NCBI GenBank assembly: GCA_005116745.1
Contig: SWDS01000006.1
Location: 545,222 to 609,221 of the forward strand
Length of the DNA stretch: 64,000 nt
Source of the DNA: Nitrospira sp.
GTDB taxonomy: Bacteria > Nitrospirota > Nitrospiria > Nitrospirales > Nitrospiraceae
Direction: 5' to 3'
The position numbers and the translations under genes are program-made. How positions within the stretch are numbered: the first letter of the stretch is position 1; every line of letters starts with the position of its first letter. Shown piece after piece: positions 7,720-18,107 of the stretch. The notes under the pieces were generated by a model. It made no database searches. It was not told the DNA's origin and saw nothing but the letters and a program-made list of their open reading frames with translations.

Positions 7720-9285
7720 GTGGATACCTCCGCACTCATCGACAGTCTGCACCCCCTGGAAATCAAAGTGCTCCTGGCCCTGGCCACGCGCCCGTCTGGA
7801 ACTGCTCTGGGCAGCGAACAGTTGGCCGACGCAGCTGAGTTGGAGACGTCTCAACTCAGCATGGCGGTCGAGTGGTTATTAGCCAAGTCGCTCATTGCTG
7901 TGCAGACGGAGACCGTGACACCCATTGTGTCACTGACGAAGGTCGGTGAAGAGTACTACCAGACGACCTCACCCATCGAGCGGGTGTTGGCGGCCGCTCG
8001 TGACGCGACCGGCACGGGAAAACGCTTGACCATTCCCGATTTGCAATCCCAAGACGGACTGGATCCGTCCGACGTCAGCAAGGCGGTGGGTCGACTCAAA
8101 AAAGAAGGCGTGCTCTTGATCATCCAAGGGGGCTGTATTGAAACAACCGGGCGACCAAGCCCGACGGCCGATGCGCTCAGAGCCCTCCTTGGACAGTTGC
8201 ATGAATCGTCGAAGGAACTGGACGGCTTCACGGGAGCCCATCGACAGGTCATCGAAGATTATGCGGTGAAACGTGGGAACGCCAAGGAACCCTTCCGTGT
8301 CGATGAGCGAGTGGCTCGGTCGTTTGTCCTGTCCCAGGACGGCGTGAGCGCGGCCTCACAGCTCCTGACGCAAGGAGTGACGGAGGAAGTCTCACAGTTG
8401 ACTCCCGACTTGTTGAAGGATGGGAGTTGGCGTCAGACGCGCTTGAGAAAGTACACCATCAGTCTGCGCCCGCCTCGTATTGGAACAGGAAAGAAACATC
8501 CCTATCGCGAATTTCTCGATACGGTCAAAACCAAACTTGTGAGCATGGGGTTCCAGGAAATGCGGGGGGCGCTGGTCGAAACCGAGTTCTGGGATATGGA
8601 TGCCCTGTTCATGCCGCAATTCCATCCAGCTCGGGATATTCACGACGTCTATTTCGTTAAGGAGCCCAGCCATGCCACTGCCGTGGACGAGCCGTTCTTG
8701 TCGCGTGTGGCCAAGGTGCATGAGAATGGCGCAGAGACTGGTTCCACAGGCTGGGGCTATTCGTTTGATGTGCATCGGGCTAAACGGTTGGTGTTGCGGA
8801 GCCAGGGCACGGCGGTGTCAGCTCGAAGGCTTGCCGCTTCGCCACAGATCCCCGGGAAGTATTTCTCGATTGCCCGGTGTTTTCGCTATGACCAAGTCGA
8901 CGCCACCCACGCCACGGATTTCTTCCAGGTGGAGGGGATCGTGCTCGGAGAAGACATCAACTTTCGGATGCTGTTGGGGCTCTTGAATTTGTTTGCCCGG
9001 GAAGTGGCGCAGGCGAAGGAAGTGAAGTTCTTGCCAGCCTATTTTCCGTTTACCGAACCGTCGGTCGAGATGCATGTGCGGCATCCACGCCTGGGATGGA
9101 TGGAGCTCGGCGGCGCGGGTCTCTTTCGTTCCGAAGTGACGCTGCCGCTTGGCGTGACGGTGCCGGTCATTGCCTGGGGGTTGGGGCTTGATCGTATGGC
9201 GATGGTGGCGTTGGGCATCCATGACATCCGCGAACTCTTCACCGACAATCTGGAATTGATCCGCACGACCAGAGGATTGTTCTAA
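7720..9285 (+). CDS. pheS: Phenylalanyl-tRNA synthetase alpha subunit, archaeal/eukaryal type
   Basis: About 521 residues with a GTG start chosen just after rpe. Bacterial PheS is usually about 330-350 residues with an N-terminal coiled coil. Here the first ~200 residues instead resemble the winged-helix modules of archaeal and eukaryotic PheS (LEIKVLLALATRPSG; SKAVGRLKKEGVLLI). The class II core shows FHPARDIHDVYFV, the motif around SARRLAASP, FRYDQVDATHATDFFQVEG, and motif 3 in GLGLDRMAMVALGIHDIRE. It forms a heterotetramer with PheT and charges tRNA-Phe. Transfer from archaea or a spirochaete-like donor is the likely origin. Confidence 0.93.
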   Translation: MDTSALIDSLHPLEIKVLLALATRPSGTALGSEQLADAAELETSQLSMAVEWLLAKSLIAVQTETVTPIVSLTKVGEEYYQTTSPIERVLAAARDATGTGKRLTIPDLQSQDGLDPSDVSKAVGRLKKEGVLLIIQGGCIETTGRPSPTADALRALLGQLHESSKELDGFTGAHRQVIEDYAVKRGNAKEPFRVDERVARSFVLSQDGVSAASQLLTQGVTEEVSQLTPDLLKDGSWRQTRLRKYTISLRPPRIGTGKKHPYREFLDTVKTKLVSMGFQEMRGALVETEFWDMDALFMPQFHPARDIHDVYFVKEPSHATAVDEPFLSRVAKVHENGAETGSTGWGYSFDVHRAKRLVLRSQGTAVSARRLAASPQIPGKYFSIARCFRYDQVDATHATDFFQVEGIVLGEDINFRMLLGLLNLFAREVAQAKEVKFLPAYFPFTEPSVEMHVRHPRLGWMELGGAGLFRSEVTLPLGVTVPVIAWGLGLDRMAMVALGIHDIRELFTDNLELIRTTRGLF

Positions 9286-9293
9286 CTCCACAT

Positions 9294-11006
9294 ATGCCTA
9301 CCATCACGATTTTCAAGGACGATTTAGAGTCGCTTCTGACGGGTGAGGACGGTATCGACCGTGGCATTCCGATGGCGCAGTTGGAAGAGTGGCTGATGCT
9401 CGTGAAAGGCGAGCTGAAGGGGCACAATCCGGAAACCGGAGAGTTGCGTATCGAATTGCAAGACAGTAATCGGCCGGATCTCTGGTGTTGCGAGGGGATT
9501 GCCCGACAAATTCGTATCAAGCAGCAAGGCCGGTTGAAGCCGTATGCCTTCTTCGCTGACACACCGACATCGCCGCATCATCTGATCGTGAAGCCTGGCA
9601 TGGAGCAGGTGCGCCCCTATGTGGCAGCTTGTACGGCCAAGGGATATCGGGTGACTGAGAAGGGGTTGGCTCAGCTGATTCAAACTCAGGAAAAGATCGC
9701 CGACATCTTTGGGCGGAAGCGCAAGACCGTCTCCATCGGAATCTACCAACTGCGCAAGATTACCTTTCCCGTGACCTATGAGCTGGTGAAACCGGACGAA
9801 GTGCGGTTTACCCCGCTGGGTATGGAAACGGCGATGACCCTATCGGAAATTCTCATGGTTCATCCCAAGGGGCTGGAGTATGGACCTATTTTGGCCGTCC
9901 AAAGTTTGCTCCCCATCCTTCGAGATGCGAAGGCTCAACCGTTGTCCTTTCCCCCGATTATCAATAGCCGGGAAATCGGAGAGGTACGGGTGGGTGATGA
10001 TGAGCTCTTCGTTGAAGTGACCGGAACAGACCTGCGCATGGTGATTCTGTCGTTGAACATCTTCGCGGCGAATTTGGCCGACCGTGGCGCAACCATCGAG
10101 CCGGTGGAAGTACGGTATCCAACGAGCACGGTGTTGGGCACACGGGTCAAAACGCCTCAAGATTTTGGGAAGCCAGCGACCATTCGGATGAAAGCAATTG
10201 AACAGGCATTGGGCCAGGAGCTCGGCGAGGCAATGGTGAAGCAGGCTCTTGAGGCCTATGGGTATGAGGTGTCGACAGAAAATGGATCAGTGAAGGCAAA
10301 GCTCCCGCCGTACCGCCATGATCTTATGCATACGATGGATGTGGTTGAAGACGTCGCCATGAGTCATGGGTATGCCGAGTTTACCCCTGTCATGCCGGCG
10401 CAATTTACAGTGGGAGGATTATCCGCCATTGAGCAGCTGTCTGATCGATCTCGAGAATTGATGGTGGGACTCGGCTTTCAGGAAATCATTTCGAACATTC
10501 TCGGCTCGCCGGATCAGTATTGCCGTGCTATGCGTCTGGAAGGAACGGAATGGGGGAGGACGGTCGAGGTCGATAACGTCATGTCGCTCAGCTTCTCCTG
10601 CCTCCGACAATGGATGCTGCCCTCACTGCTGCGTATCGAAGCCGCCTCGAGTCGGGCGTTCTACCCCCATCGCCTCTTCGAGGCCGGTGATGTGGCGATT
10701 CCCGACGGGACCCACGAGTTGGGGTCTCGAACGGAAACCATGATCGGCGCCTTGATCGCGCACGCCACCACCCATTTCTCAGAAATCCATTCCTGTCTGG
10801 ACGTGCTGTGTTACTACCTCGGCAAGGACTATAGCCTTGAGCCAGTGCAGCATCCATCTTTTCTGGAAGGGCGTGCCGGCCGCATTCTCGTTTCGGGCAA
10901 GCCGGTCGGCGTCATCGGCGAAGTCCATCCGGAAGTCCTCGAACGTTGGCAGATCTCCATGCCGGTGGTGGCATTCGATCTGAACCTCTCGCAGCTGCTT
11001 TCGTAA
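9294..11006 (+). CDS. pheT: Phenylalanyl-tRNA synthetase beta subunit, archaeal/eukaryal type
   Basis: At 570 residues it is much shorter than the ~800-residue bacterial PheT and lacks the N-terminal OB (EMAP-like) and C-terminal anticodon-binding ferredoxin-like modules. The opening MPTITIFKDDLESLL, the region ELQDSNRPDLWCCEGIARQIR, and a B3/B4 editing module followed by B5 (KAKLPPYRHDLMHTMDVVEDVAMSHG) are the archaeal layout. It follows pheS by eight bases. A second, truncated copy of its last 99 bases lies at 19156 with six mismatches. Confidence 0.93.
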   Translation: MPTITIFKDDLESLLTGEDGIDRGIPMAQLEEWLMLVKGELKGHNPETGELRIELQDSNRPDLWCCEGIARQIRIKQQGRLKPYAFFADTPTSPHHLIVKPGMEQVRPYVAACTAKGYRVTEKGLAQLIQTQEKIADIFGRKRKTVSIGIYQLRKITFPVTYELVKPDEVRFTPLGMETAMTLSEILMVHPKGLEYGPILAVQSLLPILRDAKAQPLSFPPIINSREIGEVRVGDDELFVEVTGTDLRMVILSLNIFAANLADRGATIEPVEVRYPTSTVLGTRVKTPQDFGKPATIRMKAIEQALGQELGEAMVKQALEAYGYEVSTENGSVKAKLPPYRHDLMHTMDVVEDVAMSHGYAEFTPVMPAQFTVGGLSAIEQLSDRSRELMVGLGFQEIISNILGSPDQYCRAMRLEGTEWGRTVEVDNVMSLSFSCLRQWMLPSLLRIEAASSRAFYPHRLFEAGDVAIPDGTHELGSRTETMIGALIAHATTHFSEIHSCLDVLCYYLGKDYSLEPVQHPSFLEGRAGRILVSGKPVGVIGEVHPEVLERWQISMPVVAFDLNLSQLLS

Positions 11007-11884
11007 GTTGGTCACAACTTATCACGTAAAATCGCTTGGCCTAGCCGTCGTACATCGAGTGCAAGAGGGGCTCTCGCTGAGACTCGGGCAACACTCTTCG
11101 TCACCGGTTGGTGTCTCAGGAGTTCCACAAGCAAACCAGCCTTGATACGGCTACCAGACTCTCTCACCTTACAATAGAGTCATCTTCTTGGATTGCACAA
11201 CGCTTGCAAGAGTGTCGAGCATATCGTGTAGCAGCCTCCACAGGGTGATACTGGTGGAACTACCGTTAGGTATCTGACAATCATCAATCTGCAACAGGCC
11301 GGAGCGATGATGTCTGTGAACCTGTGGCAGGAGTGGCAGGCACGAGGGCGCAGGGTACGGGGGAGTACACCTATGACAATGGGAGCTAAAGTGATGCGTC
11401 TGTTGACGCAGGTGAGTCACTTGCTGAAGGCAGGGAAAAGCAGTGCGGAGCGATTGCCCCTGAAATGAATCTGGCAATATGTCTGCGAGTGGAGCGCCAT
11501 ACGGGTCACCAGCTATAACTAGCCCACCACTCCGCCCTCTCGATCTCTGTCCAGAGTCACCCTAATCGACGAATTTATGTTCAACCACGACTTAAGCTGG
11601 TACTTCACCATACCGATATATAACGAGGGCGCCTGTACTTTGATGCCTAAGGGTTCCCTATGCCGTACATGACCATGACAGAGTGACCGAGTCGACAGCG
11701 ACATTGAGCCCTCCCATGTCATGCAAATGGCTCAGGGCTGGCTTAGTTCATAATCAAGCCGGCCGATGCAACATGCACGGGGTAACGATGGGCGCAGTAT
11801 CGATTCTGCCATACCCTGCATGTCAGTGAGGCCGGGCAAGACGTACGACAATTCTTTCACGACCTGTCTCATTGATTGGCATTC
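11007..11884. other. Long intergenic stretch, one weak small ORF
   Basis: No gene is convincing in these 880 bases. The best frame is 11307-11468 on the plus strand, 53 residues with a helical C-terminus (VMRLLTQVSHLLKAGK), but it lacks a good ribosome-binding site. The region may hold the promoter of the histidine kinase. Confidence 0.4.
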
Positions 11885-14374
11885 ATGAAGAACGATCAGG
11901 GGTTGTACAAGACACTTCTTTCTCGCAGCCATCTCGCATGGAAGCACAACCTCCGCTTCCGCATCACCGTTGGGCTCTCACTCCTTCTCGGAACCATTAT
12001 GGCCATCGCAGCCGGCATCCGGATCGCGGAGATCGAGCAGACTCTTAAGGATTCCACACACGCCCGTGCTTTGGCCATCAGCCGTACGTTTACGATCATC
12101 GGATCGGCCGCCGTCGTCGACAATCTGTATCGGATCCAAGAAGCACTCGGCACGTATCGTGAGGACCCGAATATTCTCCACATCGACATACTTGATCCTG
12201 ATTTCATGATCATTTCTTCAACCGATGCCACACGTATCGGCCGCACCCTTCACGACCCGTATCTAGACCAGGCGCAGCTCACCCGCAGGGAAGTCGCCAC
12301 TCAGACAACAGCACCAGATGGGACTCCCATGCTCGTTGCCATCGATCCCTTGCGCAATGGCTCTGAAATTTCCGCTTGGGTGCGAATCGAGTTCTCACTC
12401 GCTCGCCTGAACCAGGAGGTCGCCCACGAGCTTTACCAGGCGGTTTTTGTCACAGTGTTTCTGATCGGAGCCGGAGTGATCAGTATTCAGCTCAGCATCC
12501 GGAAAATGTCTTCGGTTTTCCAGGATACCGCCGGTGAACTTCAGGCGACATTGCATGTTCTGAGTCAAACCGATTCATCTTCTACCACCGACCCTGCCGC
12601 GTTGCCGCCGTCTGATCCCAGCTCTGCTCACGATTCCGGCGGGGAACTCGAACATCTGCTCAGTCTCATCAACCGCACGACTCACCTCGTCACTGCGCAA
12701 GCGCAGATCGTGGCAAGTCGTACCGCTGATCTTTCCACGACGGTTGAGGAACTCACCATCGCCAGAAACGATGCACAGGCCGCCAACCGATCCAAGTCAG
12801 AGTTTCTGGCGAACATGAGTCATGAAATTCGAACTCCGATGAACGGCGTGATGGGTATGACCGAACTCCTGCTTGCCACACAGCTCACTGAACGGCAACG
12901 GTACATGGCTGACACGATCCGTCGGTCCAGTACGGCCTTGCTCGACATCATCAATGACATTCTGGATTTTTCAAAAATCGAAGCCGGCAAGCTTAATTTG
13001 GAGCAGGTCGAGTTCAGTCTCCGGAAAACCGTTGAAGATGCTGTGGAGCTCTTTGCCGACCCCGTTGGCAAAAAGGAATTGGAGCTGACCAGCTTCGTGC
13101 CGGAGGAGATACCCGATGCCGTCATCGGTGATCCAACGCGATTTAAACAAGTGCTGGTGAATCTCCTCGGCAATGCCGTGAAATTTACCGAGCGAGGGGA
13201 CGTCTCTGTACAGGTGTCCTGTCTCGAGCAGGAGGGCGACCGGGTGATGGTGAAGTGCGAGGTGCGGGACACCGGCATCGGGATCGCTGAGGAGGCACAG
13301 AAGCGCTTGTTTACAGCGTTTTCTCAAGCAGATAGCTCAACCACCCGACGGTTCGGCGGTACAGGACTCGGTTTGGCCATTGTTCGACAACTGGTGTCCT
13401 TGATGGGCGGTGAGGTCGGGCTCAACAGCGTCCTTGGCCAAGGCTCCACGTTCTGGTTCACGGTGCAACTGGGATACGATCCCCAACATCAGTCACAGGA
13501 CACCACGGCTATAGGATCACTCGCGGGTACGCGAGTTCTCATCGTGGATGACAACGCCATCAATCGGTTTATTTTGGAAGCCCAGCTGCACATCTGGGGA
13601 GCCGATCCTATCAGTGTCGACAGTGCCAAAGCTGCCATGGATCGCCTGAAACAGACCGTGCGAGACGGTACGCCCATCGACCTGGCCATCCTTGATATCC
13701 AGATGCCGGACATGGATGGCATCATGCTCGCCCGAGCCCTGAAAGCTGACCCGGATCTCCGGACGATCCCCCTGCTGGCGCTCAGTTCCATTGAGCCACA
13801 GGGCGCTGCTGGCGTGACAGACGCCCCGATATTTTTCGCGTGGCTTCGAAAACCGGCTCGGCAGTCCCTGCTGCTAGAGTGTTTGTTGCACCAACGATAT
13901 GCCATGTCAGAGACCGCTCCACACCATGCATCCGCGCCATCCTCTTCCACACCATTCCGTGGGCGGATCTTGCTCGCCGAAGACAACCTGGTCAACCGAG
14001 AAGTAGCGATGGCGATGTTGGAATCCTTGGGCTGCTGCGTCGATCTAACGGAGAACGGGCGTCAAGCCGTTGAGGCTATGGCACAGCAGTCCTATGATCT
14101 TGTCTTGATGGATTGTCAGATGCCTGAGCTGGATGGATTTGCCGCGACGGCCGCGATCCGCCATCACGAAGCCTCCATTGCTGGCGGACATCATGTCCCC
14201 ATCATTGCCTTGACGGCCCATGCCATGGAAGGCGACCGGGAGAATTGCCTGGCAGCTGGCATGGACGACTATCTTTCGAAACCATTTACCAAGGAAGGCT
14301 TGTCCTCCGTCCTGCACCGGTGGCTGGTGGTGCAGCCGACCGAACGTCTGCCGGATAATTCCCGTCATCGATGA
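11885..14374 (+). CDS. Hybrid sensor histidine kinase with two receiver domains
   Basis: About 829 residues from ATG 11885; a TTG at 11876 is in frame. It has TM1 at about 27-45, a periplasmic sensor of about 140 residues, TM2 at about 186-206, then a coiled-coil signalling helix. HisKA contains [15 protein letters not shown] with phospho-His near 313. HATPase_c has the N box ([13 protein letters not shown]), DTGIGI and GGTGLGLAI. Two receivers follow: Asp near 604 ([13 protein letters not shown]) and Asp near 743 ([13 protein letters not shown], switch Lys in DYLSKPF). The layout is BarA/ArcB-like and normally ends in an HPt domain; here the frame stops at TGA and an HPt-like sequence continues in another frame. 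No cognate regulator is adjacent. The signal is unknown. Confidence 0.93.
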   Translation: MKNDQGLYKTLLSRSHLAWKHNLRFRITVGLSLLLGTIMAIAAGIRIAEIEQTLKDSTHARALAISRTFTIIGSAAVVDNLYRIQEALGTYREDPNILHIDILDPDFMIISSTDATRIGRTLHDPYLDQAQLTRREVATQTTAPDGTPMLVAIDPLRNGSEISAWVRIEFSLARLNQEVAHELYQAVFVTVFLIGAGVISIQLSIRKMSSVFQDTAGELQATLHVLSQTDSSSTTDPAALPPSDPSSAHDSGGELEHLLSLINRTTHLVTAQAQIVASRTADLSTTVEELTIARNDAQAANRSKSEFLANMSHEIRTPMNGVMGMTELLLATQLTERQRYMADTIRRSSTALLDIINDILDFSKIEAGKLNLEQVEFSLRKTVEDAVELFADPVGKKELELTSFVPEEIPDAVIGDPTRFKQVLVNLLGNAVKFTERGDVSVQVSCLEQEGDRVMVKCEVRDTGIGIAEEAQKRLFTAFSQADSSTTRRFGGTGLGLAIVRQLVSLMGGEVGLNSVLGQGSTFWFTVQLGYDPQHQSQDTTAIGSLAGTRVLIVDDNAINRFILEAQLHIWGADPISVDSAKAAMDRLKQTVRDGTPIDLAILDIQMPDMDGIMLARALKADPDLRTIPLLALSSIEPQGAAGVTDAPIFFAWLRKPARQSLLLECLLHQRYAMSETAPHHASAPSSSTPFRGRILLAEDNLVNREVAMAMLESLGCCVDLTENGRQAVEAMAQQSYDLVLMDCQMPELDGFAATAAIRHHEASIAGGHHVPIIALTAHAMEGDRENCLAAGMDDYLSKPFTKEGLSSVLHRWLVVQPTERLPDNSRHR

Positions 14375-14717
14375 GTCGGCTTGGGAGAATCTGCCGGCTA
14401 TGGAGCAAGCAGACCATCCACACATCGTACAGAAGGCGTTTCCGCTCTACCTCTCGGATTCCAGGCAGTTGCCTAAAAGGATTCAGGAGGCCATTCACAT
14501 CGGCGATGCGATGGCACTTCATGCAGGAGTCCAGCAGGTGAAAACCGTCAGCGGTCAGGTTGGAGTGCTGACCTGCTTCTTTCAGCCTGGTGCAATTGCG
14601 CGACGTGCCGATCAACAGCGGTTGGATAAGGCGGCGAACCTGCTTGCTCCACCTGGGGAGAGCATAGAGCCGGCCTGTCGATGGCTCGAAGACAGGATTC
14701 GCCGGCACGCTACCTGA
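14355..14717 (+). pseudogene. Out-of-frame fossil of the kinase's HPt domain
   Basis: A frame overlapping the kinase stop encodes about 120 residues reading [59 protein letters not shown] and ACRWLEDRIRRHAT. This is the usual anatomy of an HPt module at the end of hybrid kinases. The expected phospho-acceptor motif AHxLKSSSAxVGA appears as VQQVKTVSGQVGV, with the His replaced by Gln, and the following helix is scrambled (TCFFQPGAIA). It has no start of its own, so it looks like a domain lost by frameshift and now decaying. Confidence 0.65.
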
Positions 14718-14928
14718 CTGTTTGCGCCAGGAGTACTGACGATTTCTCACGTACACCATTCGGCCTACGACCAGAAATCCAGTGCTCCAGAGGATGCTGA
14801 AGCGATGCTGGGGAAAGACTTCCCGTAAGGCTACCCTGGGTGACCGGCTGTTGTGTGTGTAGTCGGGATGCAGGGAGCGTGAACGATGTGAGAACGGCGC
14901 TGGGAAGCTGTTTGAATAGGGAGTGACG

Positions 14929-15846
14929 TTACTTAAACTCAAACTCCACAGTGACTGTTCCACGAACTGGAACCTGAATCTCTTTGTTCAGAATTCCTAC
15001 GGTCTCGTGCCAGACAGAGATCGTATGTTGTCCCGGGGGCAACCCCATTATTCGAAATTGTCCCGTCTCATTGGTCTGGTCAAACAATGGATGGTTGAAG
15101 ACATATCGATAAGCCCGCATGAACTTGTGGACATTGCACGTGACAAGATGCAGGCCTTCTCTCTTCAGTGGTTTCCGTATAGGGCTTCCTCCGGCCACCA
15201 ACGCAACATTCAACACCGTTCGGCTGTCGAGCGTGATGTTTGTATTGTGCAGGACCGGATCATCGTTCGTAATTTCCGCCGGCGCACCACTTCGTAATGC
15301 CGCCACGTGCGGATAGAACACGCAGCGCTTATTTTGCACAGTCGAACTGTGAGCAGGGCCGTCATCCACCTGTTCTATCCTTGAACTCACATGGACGATC
15401 GCGTCACGGAGGCCATGGGTCGTCGGATCAATCGTGAGTGGTGTCACGGTCACGACTTGACCGCATATGTCGCTGTCTCGAGCTACTTCCATTTGTATCG
15501 GTGGGGGAACAGACCCTCGATACGTAACACGCCCAACGACCACTGAATCAGTTGAAGACGTGTCCTCTTTTGCTGCAGATCTACTGTGTTGAACGGTCGT
15601 GAGTTCCGTAGACGTGGGGAATGGCCTCATCTGTGGAGTGTCGGCCGTCACATCATGTGTGCGTGGAGACACAGAGATCTGTTGATCGACCAAGGGAGAA
15701 ACAGGCTTGTCTCCATCGTGTCGAGACTGAGTTGAGCCTGTTGCCAGGGCACACTCGGTGGTACTTCCGATAAGCCAGACAACGAGACCGATAACCAGCA
15801 GACAGCGCCGATGAGAGCACGCTGGATTGGACTCGGGAATTACCAT
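14929..15846 (-). CDS. Secreted cupredoxin-like protein with C-terminal carboxypeptidase-regulatory-like fold
   Basis: A 305-residue exported protein with strong AAGGAG before the ATG. Residues about 15-35 form a signal peptide (CLLVIGLVVWLIG). A low-complexity linker runs to about 95. The rest resembles MauL-like cupredoxins: VVVGRVTYRG opens the domain, and type-1 copper ligands can be picked out as His in NDDPVLHNTNI and Cys, His and Met in TCNVHKFM. The end (GQFRIMGLPPGQHTISVWHE) is like a carboxypeptidase regulatory domain. A periplasmic electron carrier or metal-binding protein is plausible, given the divergent heme proteins next door. Function is inference; fold assignment is fairly firm. 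Confidence 0.72.
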   Translation of the reverse strand: MVIPESNPACSHRRCLLVIGLVVWLIGSTTECALATGSTQSRHDGDKPVSPLVDQQISVSPRTHDVTADTPQMRPFPTSTELTTVQHSRSAAKEDTSSTDSVVVGRVTYRGSVPPPIQMEVARDSDICGQVVTVTPLTIDPTTHGLRDAIVHVSSRIEQVDDGPAHSSTVQNKRCVFYPHVAALRSGAPAEITNDDPVLHNTNITLDSRTVLNVALVAGGSPIRKPLKREGLHLVTCNVHKFMRAYRYVFNHPLFDQTNETGQFRIMGLPPGQHTISVWHETVGILNKEIQVPVRGTVTVEFEFK

Positions 15847-16563
15847 CTCACACTCCTTGAGCTGTTGAGCACATTAGAAATGTGCTCAACAAGATTACAC
15901 ACACCATCCATTTTCCATTTAAGCGAATCGGCGAACGATGGGGTTGGAATTTCATCAAAAGGGGAAGGGTGAAGCATACTGCGCAATAACCTGGAGTGAC
16001 GGTTCTTGTCTTACTCGGATCAGTTCGACCATACCAAATAGGACCACAATCACAAGACATACGTACAAACTGAACCGTGATGATACACGGGTATGGAATG
16101 TGGACCCATGGTCAGGATATGCCACAGGGGGTGTGTCTCCTACATCTTCAACTTGTGTGTTTACCATGCTGGGAAGAGCAAAGCCGCCAAGATGGACGCG
16201 AGAAGGCTCACACTTAGGCGGTAAGACGATGCATGGCGTGCGATTCCGGACCTCATCTACTTCGGATTGCACGCTTGCTTGTCTGAGCATGGAACACGCT
16301 TCTGGGCTGTGGTGGGGCCACCTGAATTCACGATCAGTCCGAAGGACGCCCCGTCCCCGAATCCGGATGCCTTTCCGGTGGATGTCGTCCAGAAAGCGGC
16401 GCGCCGTCCACCACTCGCTGCATTTGTAAAAATACTTGTTAAGTAGAAGTAGTTTGCTACGGTACCTCTCAGGCTCAGGTCTGGTTGAGTGCACGACCAT
16501 CATGATTGAACAGACTGTGACCGACAAGTCGACTGCAGAGAGCCCGAGAGAAGGAGGAGCCTA
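15847..16563. other. Intergenic stretch with a possible short coding remnant
   Basis: The region separates the divergent cupredoxin and porin-cytochrome genes, so it should hold both promoters. A plus-strand frame at 16225-16446 lacks an ATG but encodes 73 residues of natural-looking composition (DLIYFGLHAC; VVGPPEFTIS; DAFPVDVVQKAARRPP), which may be a gene remnant. A 20-residue frame at 16502-16564 ends in TAATG overlapping the next start and could be a coupled leader. Both calls are weak. Confidence 0.35.
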
Positions 16564-18081
16564 ATGAGAGGAGGCTGGACGATTGGAATGGCCGCGATGC
16601 TCACTATCGTGGTGGGCGGGGGATTAGTAGGGTCGGTCGAGGAGGCTGGCGCCATTCCAGCGTTTGCTCGCAAGTACGAGGTGAATTGCAACGTATGCCA
16701 TGCACCGGTGCCGAGATTAAATCCGTACGGCGAGCGGTTCATGGAAAACGGGTATCAACTCCCTGGGACAGAAGACGGCGGCATTATCGGCAAGAAGAAG
16801 CTGGGTGACTTGACGATCAATGACGTCGGAAACTTTGTCGGATTCCGGGTGCGCGGGCAGTCGACGTTCCGAGTCGCCGATTACTCTGCTACTGGTTCAG
16901 CATCGGTCGGTAGTGCGGTGGTCGGGAAACCTCACGACAAAGCGGAATTCATTCGTCCCGATTTTCTGAGCATGTTCGTGGCGGGCACAGTCTATAAGAA
17001 TATCGGCTTCTATGTCGATCTCGACTCTATCGAATCATTGAATGGAGGGAATCTCTTCACGAATCGTATGTTCCTTACGTTCAACAACATTGGCAGCCAG
17101 TTGGGTGCCAAGAATTGGGCTCATATCCGAGTTGGCCGGTTCGATCCCTCTTCATTTTCATCCTTTCCCCTTTTACGTACCCAACTAGATGTGATCTTCA
17201 GTGATATGGCGCTCATCAACAATGGTGGACCGGTCGGTGCGCCCATCCCGTTCCAGGCTGCCCCTATCCTCAATCGGTTCGATCTTACCTCCTTTGCCCA
17301 TGTGCACAAGTTCTACGGGCTCTACAATCACAATGGGTTTCCCATCTCGCCATTCCTGCCGAGTGGGTATAACGGATTCGGGGATGGGATTGAAATCCAT
17401 GGACGTCCGTTTGGGGATTGGTTTTTCTACCAGGCCGGGGTGATCAACGGTTCGGGGGAAAATTTCAGGCTTGTTCCAGCGATGGGCGATACAAACCGTA
17501 TGAAAGATGCCTATGGCATGATCCGGTTTGACTTTGCCAGGGCGGATTATTTCAGCGCAAGCCTGTCGGGGTTTGGGTATTTTGGCAACAACAATTTGAT
17601 ACTCCCACTGGGGCCTGGGCAACTGGCGCAGGTTTCACAACGCCAGGTTGGCGTATCGGCGTACATTCGATATAAGATGATTGATCTCCATGCTGCTTAC
17701 TCGTTCGACAAGATATCGAACTTGCCAGTGCTTCCTCCCGGCTTCTTTGATGATACAGCGAGCGGCTACTCGGTTGCGTTGGACGTACGGGCTACTGAAC
17801 AATTGCTCCTCTCCACGCGGTATGACTTTCTAGATGGCGGAGGGGTTCAGAACCAAACCGTTCAAAATTTTATTCCTGCCACCGTGCCAATCTTGCTTCC
17901 ACTAACTACGATTCAGCGAACGACTACCTCGGTGGTTGGGGTTCAGCTCAAGTACTATATTCGACCCAATATGGCAGTAATGATCCGCAACGACTTTAAT
18001 GTCTTAGGCTCTCAGGGCGGAGTCATGCCGGAGCGAAATCTGCGCAATTTCTTTACTCTTGGCTTCGATCTCATTTTCTAA
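16564..18081 (+). CDS. Outer-membrane beta-barrel protein with N-terminal c-heme motif
   Basis: A 505-residue exported protein with a signal peptide over about residues 1-31 (TIGMAAMLTIVVGGGLVG, cleavage near AGA-IPAFA). A single heme c site CNVCH lies at residues 42-46, in the context YEVNCNVCHAPVPRLNPYGERF. The remaining ~430 residues alternate hydrophobic and aromatic strands (FSASLSGFGYFG, VGVSAYIRYKM, LLLSTRYDFLDGG) and end in phenylalanine (GFDLIF), the outer-membrane insertion signal. It may conduct electrons at the outer membrane with its diheme neighbour 26 bases downstream. The family is common in Nitrospirota genomes; substrates are not known. Confidence 0.82.
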   Translation: MRGGWTIGMAAMLTIVVGGGLVGSVEEAGAIPAFARKYEVNCNVCHAPVPRLNPYGERFMENGYQLPGTEDGGIIGKKKLGDLTINDVGNFVGFRVRGQSTFRVADYSATGSASVGSAVVGKPHDKAEFIRPDFLSMFVAGTVYKNIGFYVDLDSIESLNGGNLFTNRMFLTFNNIGSQLGAKNWAHIRVGRFDPSSFSSFPLLRTQLDVIFSDMALINNGGPVGAPIPFQAAPILNRFDLTSFAHVHKFYGLYNHNGFPISPFLPSGYNGFGDGIEIHGRPFGDWFFYQAGVINGSGENFRLVPAMGDTNRMKDAYGMIRFDFARADYFSASLSGFGYFGNNNLILPLGPGQLAQVSQRQVGVSAYIRYKMIDLHAAYSFDKISNLPVLPPGFFDDTASGYSVALDVRATEQLLLSTRYDFLDGGGVQNQTVQNFIPATVPILLPLTTIQRTTTSVVGVQLKYYIRPNMAVMIRNDFNVLGSQGGVMPERNLRNFFTLGFDLIF

Positions 18082-18107
18082 TTTAAATAGATGAGGGAGA
18101 CTTCTTC

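Noticed and set aside
14286-14963. 225-residue minus-strand frame
   Set aside because: It is antisense to the kinase end and HPt fossil, and only a short hydrophobic patch looks protein-like.
16502-16564. 20-residue frame overlapping the porin start
   Set aside because: The TAATG overlap is attractive for a leader peptide, but there is no ribosome-binding site or conserved content to support it.
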